Source of the DNA: Salarias fasciatus
Lineage: Eukaryota; Chordata; Actinopteri; Blenniiformes; Blenniidae
Length of the DNA stretch: 64,000 bases
Direction of reading: 5' to 3'
Assembly: GCF_902148845.1 (NCBI RefSeq)
Contig: NC_043748.1
Span: 13,422,445-13,486,444 of the forward strand
Within the stretch, counting starts at the first letter, position 1, and each line of letters opens with the position of its first letter. Shown piece after piece: positions 23,933-34,986 of the stretch. Made by a program: the position numbers and the translations under genes. The notes beneath the pieces are model-generated. The model ran no database searches and was not told the origin of the DNA. It saw nothing but the letters and a program-made list of their open reading frames with translations.

Positions 23933-25627
23933 ATGATGAGGAGGAACAAGCAGATCGACATCAGGCACGCCCTCGCCCTCGCCGGCGCCTTCACCTTCGT
24001 GGTGTCCTGCGCGAAGGCCTGCCTGCTCCCCTTCGTCACGCTGTACCTCAGACAGCTGGGTCTGACTCCCGCCATGACGGGCGTGGTCATGGGCACGCAG
24101 CACTTCATCTGGCTGGTGTGGAGCCCCGCCGCCAGTCTCCTCTCTAAGCTCTACGACAAGCGGCGGGTGGTGATCAGCGGCTCTCTCGTGGCGTCGGCCG
24201 TGGTCGCCCTGCTGCTGCTGCTCCCCCCGCCTGTGGACGTGAACACGCAGAGAGACACCTGCAACGTTTCTGGTACTACCGTCGCCCCCGTTCAGAATTC
24301 GGGCGGTGACTCTCGCACGAACTCCACACCTGAAACGGCAGATTCCAAATCTAATGGCACAAAATCTGCTCCGGTCACCTCGGGCACGTCTTCGGTTCAC
24401 GCCGCCATTTCTCACCAGAATTCATCCGCGGCGGTCGAGAATCACACCAACTCGCCAGTGAGGAGCAAAAGGTCAAAGGTGAAGTCGAAACACAGTGCAA
24501 AGGAAGAGAAAGAGAAGACTAGTTTTGATTTCCTGGGCAGCCTGAAGGTGATGGACGTCCAGCACCAGCTCTTCTTCTTGGTCCTTATCATCATGTCGGT
24601 GTGGGCGCTGGCGTTGGCGTCTCTGGAGTGGACGGCGGAAGACGGATTGTACGAGTATCTGGACTTCGCGGACGCGTCGGACCGCCACGGCAGCACCGGG
24701 GTCTGGGGTCTGCTGGGAGCGGCGTGCGGGGTCGGGGGTTCGGGGCTGCTGGTCAGCCAGCTGAGCTGCCTCCCGTCCGGCCGTAGCCCGGGCAGCGCGG
24801 CGCACTTCTACTGCTACACCGCCCTCTCCGTCCTGGCGCTGCCGGTGGCGCTCTACCTCCCCCTGCACCTGAACAGGAAGCGGGACCGAGCCAACGGGCT
24901 GCTGAAGGCCGTGCAGCTGGTGCGCGGCTCCCCGCGGGCGCTGCTGTGCCTCGTCACCACCCTGCTGGTCGGGGTGGCGCGCTCGGCGGTTGACAACTTC
25001 CTCCTGTGGCAGATGCAGGACCGCGGCGCCAGCGAGCTGCACATGGGACTGGCTCTGTCCCTCGCTCTGCTCTCGCAGTCCGGCTTCCCCCTGCTGGTCA
25101 GACACGTGTCCAGGCTCCTCAGCCCGGGGCGGGTGCTCGCCGTCGCCTCCGCCACCCTGGGCCTGCAGTGCTTCTACTACTCCTTCCTGTGGGGGGCGTG
25201 GGCCGCCCTGCCGGCGCAGGTGCTGAGCTGCTTCAGCGGCGGGGCGCTGTGGTGGGCCGTGAGGGCGCAGTGCGAAGACATCGCCACGCCCGGCGCCGAG
25301 CGCAGCGTGAGCAGAGTCTACACGGCGCTGTCTCTGCACCTGGGCAGCGGGTTGGGGAGCGTCGCAGGAGGGTTCGCGGCGCAGAGGTTCGGGCTGGAGT
25401 GGCTGTTCAGGGGCGTGGCGGTGGGGCTGACGGCGTGGTGCGTGTGCCTGCCCGTGCTCCAGTGGAAAACCCCTCTGCAGCGCAGGATCAACTACTCCCG
25501 CCTGCTGGCGGCCGACGCAAGCGAAGTCAGCGACACCGAGTCCGAACAGGAGAAAGACTGGCTGGAGAAAGCCATGGACGACGACAGAGGCAACAACAAC
25601 AACAATGGGAGGCGGATAAACCAGTGA
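23933..25627 (+). CDS. mfsd6l: Major facilitator superfamily domain-containing 6-like
   Basis: Predicted polytopic membrane transporter of the MFS_1-like group; its substrate is unknown. The CDS is one uninterrupted exon of 564 codons (human about 586). The N-terminus MMRRNKQIDIRHAL precedes TM1 (about aa 12-33). TM2 and an MFS motif A-like loop LLSKLYDKRRV (about 67-77) follow. After TM3 there is a long hydrophilic loop (about 100-195) with several N-glycosylation sequons (NVS, NGT, NSS, NHT) and a basic stretch, then eight or nine further hydrophobic segments. Family-specific matches are EDGLYEYLDFADASDR, QCFYYSFLWG, GALWWAVRA.CEDIATP and the C-terminal tail SEVSDTESEQEKDWLEKAM. The ATG is the first after the acceptor at 23877. 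The coding region is much more GC-rich than its flanks. Confidence 0.95.
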   Translation: MMRRNKQIDIRHALALAGAFTFVVSCAKACLLPFVTLYLRQLGLTPAMTGVVMGTQHFIWLVWSPAASLLSKLYDKRRVVISGSLVASAVVALLLLLPPPVDVNTQRDTCNVSGTTVAPVQNSGGDSRTNSTPETADSKSNGTKSAPVTSGTSSVHAAISHQNSSAAVENHTNSPVRSKRSKVKSKHSAKEEKEKTSFDFLGSLKVMDVQHQLFFLVLIIMSVWALALASLEWTAEDGLYEYLDFADASDRHGSTGVWGLLGAACGVGGSGLLVSQLSCLPSGRSPGSAAHFYCYTALSVLALPVALYLPLHLNRKRDRANGLLKAVQLVRGSPRALLCLVTTLLVGVARSAVDNFLLWQMQDRGASELHMGLALSLALLSQSGFPLLVRHVSRLLSPGRVLAVASATLGLQCFYYSFLWGAWAALPAQVLSCFSGGALWWAVRAQCEDIATPGAERSVSRVYTALSLHLGSGLGSVAGGFAAQRFGLEWLFRGVAVGLTAWCVCLPVLQWKTPLQRRINYSRLLAADASEVSDTESEQEKDWLEKAMDDDRGNNNNNGRRINQ

Positions 25628-27831
25628 GACCAGACAACTTCACCGTGTCTGAAACCTGAACCGTGGATAAAACCAAAGCACACATCAGCAACTGAAGGCC
25701 GGAGTGTCTGACTCGGTTCAGCTGGAGGCAACAGTGTTGGAAGACAGTGAAAGATTTATCAAATATATAATTTGATAATAAAAAAAGACTGTAAACACTA
25801 ATTCTTATCATTAAACGCTTTTCATTACACTAATAACCAATTTGTTGCTTTCTTCGAGCCAGATGTGTGCCAGATCTTTTACTATATTAGTATTTGACTG
25901 TTAAACCGAATTGCTTCGTCAAAAATGGTCTGCTCCTCTACAATAGGTTTTTTTCTACTTCTGCTTATTTTTCAGGCATAATTCCTATTTCTGCATTTAA
26001 AATTAAGAGATGATTACGTAACTGTGGATTTTCTTTTATTATTTAAGTGAAGCCCTGTTCTGTATTCTCCATCCATTGTTTGTATTCGCTTCATGCTTTC
26101 TCCACTTCACACTATTTTTTTAGCATCTGAAAGTTCCTCTTCTGTAAAACACTTCAACCTAAGCTCAGTGTCAGTCATTTTAACCTTTTGTTTTTGGTTT
26201 CAAGGTAAATACCATCAGTCACCTGCAGCAGGGCTTTTGATAGATATCATCTGCTATCTCTATCTGAGAATCAGTCTGGCTCTCTTGGTCTTTTCTTCCA
26301 GTTTTTGGGAAGTAAATTATCTCAAAGTAAATTTTCTGCAGGTTTTCTGTTTGCACATCTCCAAATCTCTGCGATGAAGCTGAATGAAGGGTTTACCCAC
26401 TCGATAAATGAGCAATATACACATAAGTGGGAGATATTTAAAAGACATGTCACTCTTGATCAAAGGCATGATTGATTTCCCACTCTGCCAAGTTTAATTA
26501 CTGTCTTAAATGTTGACATTTGACTCATTAATTTTCACCAGAATCAAGTGTCCTTGCGTGTTTGTGTGTCAGCTGCTGCGCTTCATCTCTGAGCCTCCTG
26601 GGTCTTCATTCATGTACATTTGCATTGTGATTGAAATAAACACAGAAGGCTCTCTACAAGGAGTACAGCAAACATGAGATCTGTGTACTGAGGAATGTGA
26701 AAACTGGACTTTTACAGCACAATTGAGCGTGGTGTTGTTGAAAAGATGCACTTGATTGTTGACATGTATCACCTCAGTGCCTCTCTCTGGAGTTTAAACT
26801 GTGAACTGCCAAAAAATACGTTGAATCAGAATAAAAGTTGCTTGGTGTGCATTGGATGGACAAATGATCATTATACTGCAGCTGCTTCATTATTATTTTA
26901 ACCTCTTAGAAGATGACTGTTACAGTAAAGGGGCTTGATTACTGTTGTAGGTGAAAAATTTAACATTAAATAAGTTTTATAATGTTGTAATGTTAAGACG
27001 TCCTGCCTCGGCTGCAAAAATAAACTCCCATCTGAAGATGTAAAGTGCTTTTATCTTATTTTGTAGTCCAGTCAAGTTATATGTATTACAATTTAGGAAA
27101 TGGTTTAGCTTTTCACTCAAAACCATGAAATAAGTTTAGTCATTACTTGTGTAATTACTGATGATTAACTCTTGTCAATCTATATCTGGTAACTTTTTGG
27201 CTTTATTCGTAAATTGATAACAGTAAAATAAATTTTGAACAATATAGAAATATAGAAAGTGTTTTTTGTGTTTCCTCTTGAATAGAGCTCCCTAATAATA
27301 ATTAAATATCAAGAAAACACCACAAAGAACAAGTAACTATGAAATGCGCTATATTTAGAGTATTTTTTGCGCATAATACATATGCAACAGTGGTGCTCAA
27401 TACTGTGTATGTAGTGAATTGTTGAAGTCACTTAACTCATACTCACGCTGTAAAAGAAATGTTTAGTTTCCCACTATTTCAATAAGCACCTTAAAAAGGA
27501 TAAGCTGCTTTATGCAGCAATAAAGGTCAATTCAGCTTCTTTAGTGTTTTGAGTACTTTTCACGTCTGTTTTTTTTTTTTTTTTCCAGTTCTAATTACCT
27601 GCAGGTGTGTTGTTGTAGCGTGTCGCCGCCACTAGGAGGCGCCTCTGCACAGCTGCGTCCATTCAGCCTGAGCTGGAGCCTCTCCTTCATCCTCTCCTTC
27701 ATCCTCCTCACATTTCCTCACATGTTTCTGCGATGCAGCATGAAGTCAAACCTGTAAACAGCCGCTTCCCCGCCGCTTGAACACGGACTGAATTTCCTCC
27801 TCAGACTCCCGAGAAACGAGAAAAAAAAAAG
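25628..27831. other. mfsd6l 3' UTR and mfsd6l-bmerb1 intergenic region
   Basis: An AATAAA at 25777-25782 is a good candidate polyadenylation signal for mfsd6l, 150 bases after its stop. The remainder is AT-rich and without recognisable exons until the bmerb1 5' region from about 27.6 kb, which has a CTCF-like motif and a purine-rich leader. Confidence 0.65.
27629..27643 (+). promoter_or_regulatory. CTCF-like motif upstream of bmerb1
   Basis: CCACTAGGAGGCGCC fits the CTCF core with one interior mismatch (A at the K position). It lies about 200 bases before the bmerb1 start codon. Confidence 0.4.
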
Positions 27832-30026
27832 ATGGAAAAAGAGAGAAAACCGTCTCGGCAGTACGGCTCGCTGGAAAACACGCAGGCGGACGCAGAGAAA
27901 TCAAGTGAGTTTTTTATGCCTTTGAAACGTTTCGTTGATTGTATAAAGTTGAAAAAAAATCGTGTTTTGAGCAGGATAGGGTGAAACTGTTAAAGTAGTT
28001 AGTCTGCAGGGGCGGAGGAAGATCTCCAGGGGACCAAGTGGGGTGCCCAGTGGGACTTTTTCTACATGCAAATTTAACATTTTTGAATTAATTTTGAATT
28101 TTCAAAAATCTTAGCTTCATTTTTATCTGGCAGGTAATCATATTTTATAACCTAATCGCTCATTTCTGTTTCTCCCAAACTTAAAAGTCAATTTAATGCA
28201 TTTTTATTAATGCATTGTTTCAAGTAATAAGACAATATGCACAATATGTCCACTGCAGTCAGCTGGTGTATAACATTACAAGACTTTAGCAATAAGTCCA
28301 CTAAATGATTGTAAGTTGTCTGTTCAGAGATGAATTGATTTAATTTAAGGCATTTTTCAACTATGAATTGTGAAATAAAAATACTTCAGCAAATGTAATG
28401 GGATTTATGATGATTAAATTCTTATGAGTTCTATAACATTCTTTTACAACACCTTGCTTGATTTTTGTCAATATTGACACATATATTGTGCCCCTCATAA
28501 AAGGTTGCCCTTCAGGTTACACATGCAGATAAGGCCACTTTAACATTTCCATACAAGATAAAAATGTTTTTTAAATACTAAATTGTACAACTTAGATTAT
28601 TTTAAGTAAGAACTATAAGGTGTTCCTGTTTTTTCAGTAGCCACCTAAAGGTTTCACATAACATACTTTGTATTACTGTGAGTAAAAATGTTCTAGAATA
28701 AATAAATCAGCTTGTTATTTTTTAATTACCTGGTTATGACACTGCATAACATAACTGCATGTGGCGTTGTTGCTCATGCAACAATGCATACTGGTGTTAA
28801 TGAGTGTTTTCAGTCCTCATGGGGAGCCACTGGCCTGCGTGCTTTCAATGTCTCCCTGCTTCAAAAGAAAGGTTCATTATCAGGCTGCTGCAAAGCCTCT
28901 GCAATCTTTAGGAAGTGGAAACGAGGCAGAAGGCTTCGGGGATCCAGGTTCACGCAAACTTCCACACAAACAAGAGTAATCAAAGGCGACGGTGTGAAAT
29001 TAAAAGCCAGGAACAATTCAGACTGAATGAAGAAAACATAATAAACCAGGAAAGACTGTTTAACTGTGGATCATAAAGCCTCCCTGCTGATAATGAACAT
29101 GCGTGTGGGAGCAGGCATGCAGCGGAGTGTTGTGGCGGAGTTTGTGGGCTTGAATGTTTCTGTACTCTCTGAGTGATTCGATGTGATTGTGAAGTCTTTT
29201 CACACAAGGCCAGATAATTAAAAGCCAATCGGAGCCCTGCTGGATGACTCATCGAGGGAGGAGGAAGAGGAGGTGCGGTGATGATCGGAGGAAGTCTCCT
29301 CACAGCTCGGATCAGTTCACATCAGCATGCCGGATCGGATCCTCCCCTCTTTTCAGTGTTTTATTGACAATGAAGCTGATGATGAATAACTCCAGTCCAA
29401 AATTGGCTCATTTTTCTTATTTTCTTTAAATTCATTCTGTAAAATTCATGCAAATTTCATCACAACTTAACTAATGTTCATAATTAATTATGAGTATGTT
29501 AGCCACAAAAGCAGCCTAATAAAGTGTTGAACATTTCATTGATCTGTTTTATTTCTAGTGAGTGAAGCAGTCGAACACCGTTCTGTTTCTGGACCTCAGT
29601 GGAAAAAGTTTGGACACATTGTGTCCTAATCATTGAAACAGATCCACACTTTTGGGATTGTTTTCTGTTTTGTTTTGTTTTTTCAGCAGAAGACGTCGTT
29701 TCAATGGCCGATTCCACGATCACAGTGGAGGACATCGAAGGAGAGCTCTTCAGAATCGAGCGGATACGAGACATCCTCGTCCGGAGGGAGTCAGAGCTCC
29801 GATACATGTGAGACTCCAGCATTCAACATTCAAAAGAAAGAATGCAAGCAAAGATATTAACACAAAATTAATTATTATCTCTGCAGATTCACATCAGATT
29901 TTTTTTTTAATGATTCATGCTTGTTTAGATTTTTGAATTGAAGGGTTTTTTTGTGACAGTAGACCCCCGAGGACAGTGTTTGCTTCTATTATGTGACACG
30001 AGGGAATTCTGTTCTGTCATCTGGCG

Positions 30027-30074
<48 letters not shown>

Positions 30075-30220
30075 GCACAATTTAAAACAGCACTGCAGGG
30101 ATCAGAATACACAGGGAAGCTGCCAGCAGTCTCTCAGGAGTCAAACATGATGCAGCACAGCAACTGTCAGCCGCTCAATGTGGGCGTAGCCATGTGCACA
30201 AAGGGAAACACACACAGACA

Positions 30221-30286
<66 letters not shown>

Positions 30287-33200
30287 GCCGATCTTCAAAG
30301 ATGCCCTTTCGCTCTCACCCTTATTTTTAATCATTTCGCTGTTTCTGGGGGGATTTCCTCGTCATTTTGTTCCATGGAGATCGATGTCTGAAGCAGGGGT
30401 CAGGGCTGCACAGTGTTTCCACGCTATCAATCACAGACATTTCAGATTCACTGTGCAGAAGTGTGATGTGTGTGTTGCGGTTCGTGATGGTGCATATCAG
30501 CTTCCACTTTCATCTTCTGTCATGTTCAGTCATTTCCAGCGAGGTGAAAAGGAACGCGCAGTCATTTCTGTCTTGCCTATTGTACTGAAATGAAATAAGA
30601 CATTTCTGTTTGATAGTACGTGGGACTGGAGCTAACCAAGAAAAAAACTGGTTCAGATATAACAGAAATACCTCCCAGGCTCTTTAGAACTTGGTAGTAA
30701 TCATGTGTATTATGTATATGTGTAAATATGTGAGGGTGTAAACAAGATGAAAAAAGTTCGGCATATTTCTCTGCTCGTAACCCACAAATTTACAAATTCG
30801 GTATCATTTGAAAGGAAAATAAAGAGACTCTCCAATCATATCATATGCTTGCCAAGTAATATTTTTACGACAAAGACATATTCAGCTGAACTCAAATCCT
30901 CTTGGAAAATGTGCACACTTTATAATCAGTTTTCAGAGTTTTGTGGGTTTCGTAAGCTACTCACGAATCACAATTAGCCTAAATTAAGTTTTGCTCTCAA
31001 AGTTATTATCTCTAAATGTTATTCTGCTGATATAATTTTAACAATTCATGTTTCCAGGATCCCTTGGCTTCGATTTATTATAATGTAGTTAGGAAATAAA
31101 ATCTGGTTTTTATAGCTTTCAAAAAACAAGACACTTACTTTCAGTAAATATTCAAAGCACGGATTTTAATCTATGCGCTTCTAAAATTCTTCGTTAGAAT
31201 TTGTGCTAAGCTAACCAGCTGTGAATGCACGTAACATTAAATCACTGCACCAACGTGGATTCATGGATTAATTAGACATCAGGCTCTTTTCCTCTGTTTT
31301 CATTCACATCTCCAAACTCCATCCAGCGGCTGCAACTCTCCTGTTGTTTATACATCCAGACCATCTCTACGTCACATATCGACATTTCTGTGCGCCAGTC
31401 TGAAATACACACAGCTGAAGTGCACTCCAGGATAATTTATTTCATTAAACCTGTCCCTCAAAATATATCCAGTATAGTTATTTTCTTTTTTTTTTTTTTT
31501 TATCCTTTTAGGAGCCCACAGAGGTGTGTGACACTTGTGCGAGTGTCTCCCGAATTTTCGCCGTTGGTCTCAGAGAGTGAAATGAGATCTGTTACAATCA
31601 TCCAGAGGGCGGCGTGTCCGTGTTATCGCAGCTAATAAACCTGAAGACCTCGCTGTCATCCGAGCCCCCCTTGTCTGTTTGATCACTGACGCATTCGTGA
31701 CGCCAGGAGGGATATTGCTTTGCTCCCGTAGTGCAAAATCCGCTCTATTTACACAGCCTGTTGAGGAGGGAGGCCAGCGTCCCTCCACATGTTCGAGGGT
31801 CCAATGTAATCATGGCGTTTTCCCTGACTGTTTGCTTTCCACTCAGGATGGACGACATTCAGCTCTGCAAAGAAATCACCAGGCTGAAGCAGGAGCTGCA
31901 GAAACTTGTCTCGGTTCCAGGTAAATTAAAGGGGAATCTCAGCCACGGTATTTAACCCCGACACAGTTTGCCGACCCTTAAATGGAAAGATATCAGTGGG
32001 GAATAAAAGTTAACCATCTGTGAATAGAGTGAAGTCATCAGTTGCCTTCTCAAGGCTCTTCTCTTTTGTCTGACTGCATTCAAACCACTTTTTCTCTGTA
32101 CATTAGCTTTAAATGGCAGCAGGACAGAAGGAGGTTGCTGTGGCAACTAAAAAGATGAGTACACTGAGTGTCGAGGGCTATATATAAAGTTCCAGAGCTT
32201 TGGTTGTGGAGCTGAAGTCAAAAGTTTCAGATTTTCCTCACTTTTTTTTTTGTCGCCATGGTGATAACATTTCAGTTCTTCCTGATAACTTTACACTGTT
32301 ATTTGCATGTGAGGAGAGATGTTCATGCTTCCTTTTAGACACCCTAAGAAATCTCCTTACATGTTCTTTGTCCTTTTAATTCACAAATGATACATGTTCA
32401 GACTACTAAGCAAATTTCCCCAAACAATCCTCTGTGATTATGTTCCAAAGGAGAGTGAGACATTTTTTAATCAGGGTCATCTTATATTTTATATTCAAAC
32501 CAGGAGGGAATTTTATTTTAAGCTTGTCGTGTGATTGTTCAACAGATAAGGAAAAGTCTAAAGAGGACAGAGAGAAGGAAGAAGAGCTGCTGCAGCAGAT
32601 CAACAAGCTGGTGGAGACCAGGGACTTCCTCGTGGAGGACGTGGAGTTTGAAAGGCTGCGGTGAGAAAAACTTGGACACAGATGTAAAACAGTGTTTCCT
32701 GTGTCAGTTTCTGAAATATTCTTGAGATGCAGTCAAGATCGAGATTTTTGGTCATAAAGATGAAATGCGGAAGTATCTGGCACCACAATAAAGAAAAAAA
32801 TAGCAATGCAAATCAAGTCAACTTTGTTGCTAATCTTTGACGTACCTTAGTCTTAAAGAGAAGAGTCTTAAAGCCACCAAATCCACATCCTCCTAATACT
32901 TTACTATTTATTTGATGGATTACATTACATTGGTGTGCTTATGTGATAAATACTTCCACAATGATCAACACACCTCGTATTTGTTTGAGTTCAGGCACCC
33001 AAAAATATTAGTGAAGCTTAAAAACTGTCAGGAACTTATGTGTGATTACATGTCAATCTTCCTCAAATTCTGATTTTAATGTATTTTCACCAACAAAAAG
33101 CTTTCCTGTAAGTTAAAGAAAAAGCTGCTGAGATATAAGTCTGATTGTTACGACATGTCGGCTAATCTTGATAAAGTACAAGAAACATGTTGTTTTGAAT

Positions 33201-34182
33201 ACTAAGTTTCAGAAATTTTGAATTTTTCATGGTCCCTGATTGAACCTTTGGATGTTCTGGTTTTGGCCCACAAGCCATGTGTTTGACATTCCTGCTAAAG
33301 ATTTAGAACTTTTTGCTTTAAGCTGACTTTTTCTTAAAGCAGCTCTGAACTCTTGTGTATTTCGTTGCTCCTCATCCTGCAGCTCTGCTCCGTCATCTGA
33401 TTGTTCATCTGTCCGTCTTTACATTCACCCAGAATATTGATATCCAGTCCTTCTTCAGTCGGATTATTTTCTTGTGGTGCAAAGTTATCCACCACAGCTG
33501 ACAGGAGGCAGCGGGGAAAAAAATATATTTCTGAGTGGCATTTTGATTGCTCCGGTGTGAGCAGCTGTCTCTTTTCATTATTTAATGTAGATGTGAGAAT
33601 GGAAATGAAGAGATGGCTGCGTGGATGCAGAGTATACAGCAGGAATATTCAGTCCTTCAGAATAACAAGATGTGAGACTGCCTGAAAGCCTGAAACGTCT
33701 CCAGAATTAGAAAATATAACTCTGATCTTCCACAGGGAAAGAGAGGAGGACAGAGAGATGGCTGCATTCTTACAGTCCAAATTTCAAAAAGCTCCAAAAG
33801 GTGAGTGGAAAGTAGTTGCAAGTAACTATTTACATGGTTTTAAAGTATTTTACTGAATTATGTGAGGATTATAATACATCTTATATCAAGATAGTTAAAA
33901 AAAAAGCTGTTATTTGTGTGATTAGGTGAAATTAGACATTTTTTAGGAGTTGCAATTACTTGTAACTCAATATATTATTTGATTAATTATTATTAAATTA
34001 GATTCAATATTATTATTAGTATGAGTAAACCTTTTCCACCGCGTCTTTTCCGTTACCACTCAGGTGCTTCTCCAGATCGGACGGTGGCGTCCGCCTCCCA
34101 GCAGACGTCCGCACCCTTCATCACCAAAACTGGACTGGCGCTGCTGAAGGACTGCTGCGGCTTCACCTGCTCCGTCATGTAA
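27832..34182 (+). CDS. bmerb1: bMERB domain-containing protein 1 homologue
   Basis: Small coiled-coil protein built almost entirely from a bivalent Mical/EHBP Rab-binding (bMERB) domain, a fold that in relatives binds Rab8-family GTPases. Six exons, 188 codons: 27832-27904, 29687-29807, 31847-31920, 32546-32660, 33736-33800, 34064-34182. The N-terminal RQYGSLE corresponds to RRYGAVE in human BMERB1 (C16orf45). The bMERB helices run from about aa 35 to 160, with LVRRESELRYMMDDIQLCKE, LVETRDFLVEDVEFERLRE and EEDREMAAFLQSKF. The C-terminus TKTGLALLKDCCG ends in CSVM, a CaaX-type box. Exon 2 has a tandem CAGCAG acceptor, so one residue may be included or skipped. Introns contain two (CA)n tracts. 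It could be a lineage-specific paralogue rather than the strict orthologue. Confidence 0.92.
30027..30284 (+). repeat. Two (CA)n microsatellites in a bmerb1 intron
   Basis: CA runs at 30027-30073 and 30221-30284 are separated by about 150 bases of unique sequence. Confidence 0.95.
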
Positions 34183-34460
34183 CGCCGCTCGCAGCAGGAA
34201 TCTGTGGACCGCTCCTACAGACGTGTTCGTTTTTAACAAGCTGTCACGTGTGTGCCGTGTGTTTGTCCTATGCAGAAAGACTATAGGTGCTTTGTATATT
34301 ACAGGACGTGTGTTTGAATATTTTATGTGATCCGCTGCTGTGAAATGCCGTGTTTATATGTGGAGCAGCGGGGAATCGGACTGGATAAACTAATGACTCC
34401 TATCCGTTTGACGTAACTGGATATTGTAAAGGCGGCTCACACGGTGTAATTATCCATTTG

Positions 34461-34981
34461 TGTCAGGACCCGCACAGCAGCGGCCTCCTAGTGGCGCTGT
34501 GCAGGTTCTTGTGTGTGTTTTTCAGGTGGGTGGAGCTGGAGAGGAGGCTTGCTGCAGCAGAGGTTCAGCTCGTCAGCGGGATGACCTTCAGCTGCTTGGG
34601 GCACTGACACTATTTAAGCGACGCCCAGGCTGAGAGTCAGCGCTGGATCGTAACATCTACGCCCGTGTGTCACGTGTGTAGCACATTCAGCTTCATAGCT
34701 TCTCAAGCTGACCAAGTCTTCCTTTGTTTGCAGTTGGAGTTCCGATCAGCCTGCCGCAGCACTCAGCCTCTCCAGCCGCCCACCTGCCCAAGACTGTCTC
34801 GGGACGCAGAGCCAGGACGCCAAGACCGAAGCTCACCACCGACTATTCGGACAGTGCCCCCTCGGACCAGCCGCCTGGACTCGCCGCTTCCTGACCCCCC
34901 CCCAGAATAAACTGTTCCTGCACTCTTCAGACCTGCCTCCATCTTGCTGTCTGCGTCTGAGCCTCACTACAGACCGTAACA
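34461..34981 (+). mobile_element. Solo LTR of a retrotransposon (fossil)
   Basis: A 521-bp unit begins TGTCAGGACC and ends CCGTAACA, the usual TG...CA termini. It is flanked by a perfect 5-bp duplication, ATTTG (34456-34460 and 34982-34986). A TATTTAA box at 34611-34617 and an AATAAA at 34906-34911 are laid out as in an LTR promoter and R region. No internal genes adjoin it, so it is a solo LTR left by recombination. The 5-bp duplication suggests a Ty3/Gypsy-like or related family. The intact duplication suggests it is not ancient. It also holds a reverse-oriented CTCF-like sequence at 34483-34494. Confidence 0.88.
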
Positions 34982-34986
34982 ATTTG

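Noticed and set aside
24473-25339. Long antisense open frame (288 codons) opposite mfsd6l, and others nearby on both strands
   Set aside because: The region is GC-rich coding sequence whose third-position GC suppresses stop codons on the other frames. The antisense translation is Arg/Gln/Ala-rich with no recognisable domain.
28006-28500. CAGGGGCGGAGGAAGATCTC as the left end of another hAT-like element in bmerb1 intron 1
   Set aside because: The start resembles hAT termini, but I could not find a matching inverted right end or an 8-bp duplication. Left as a possible degraded fragment.
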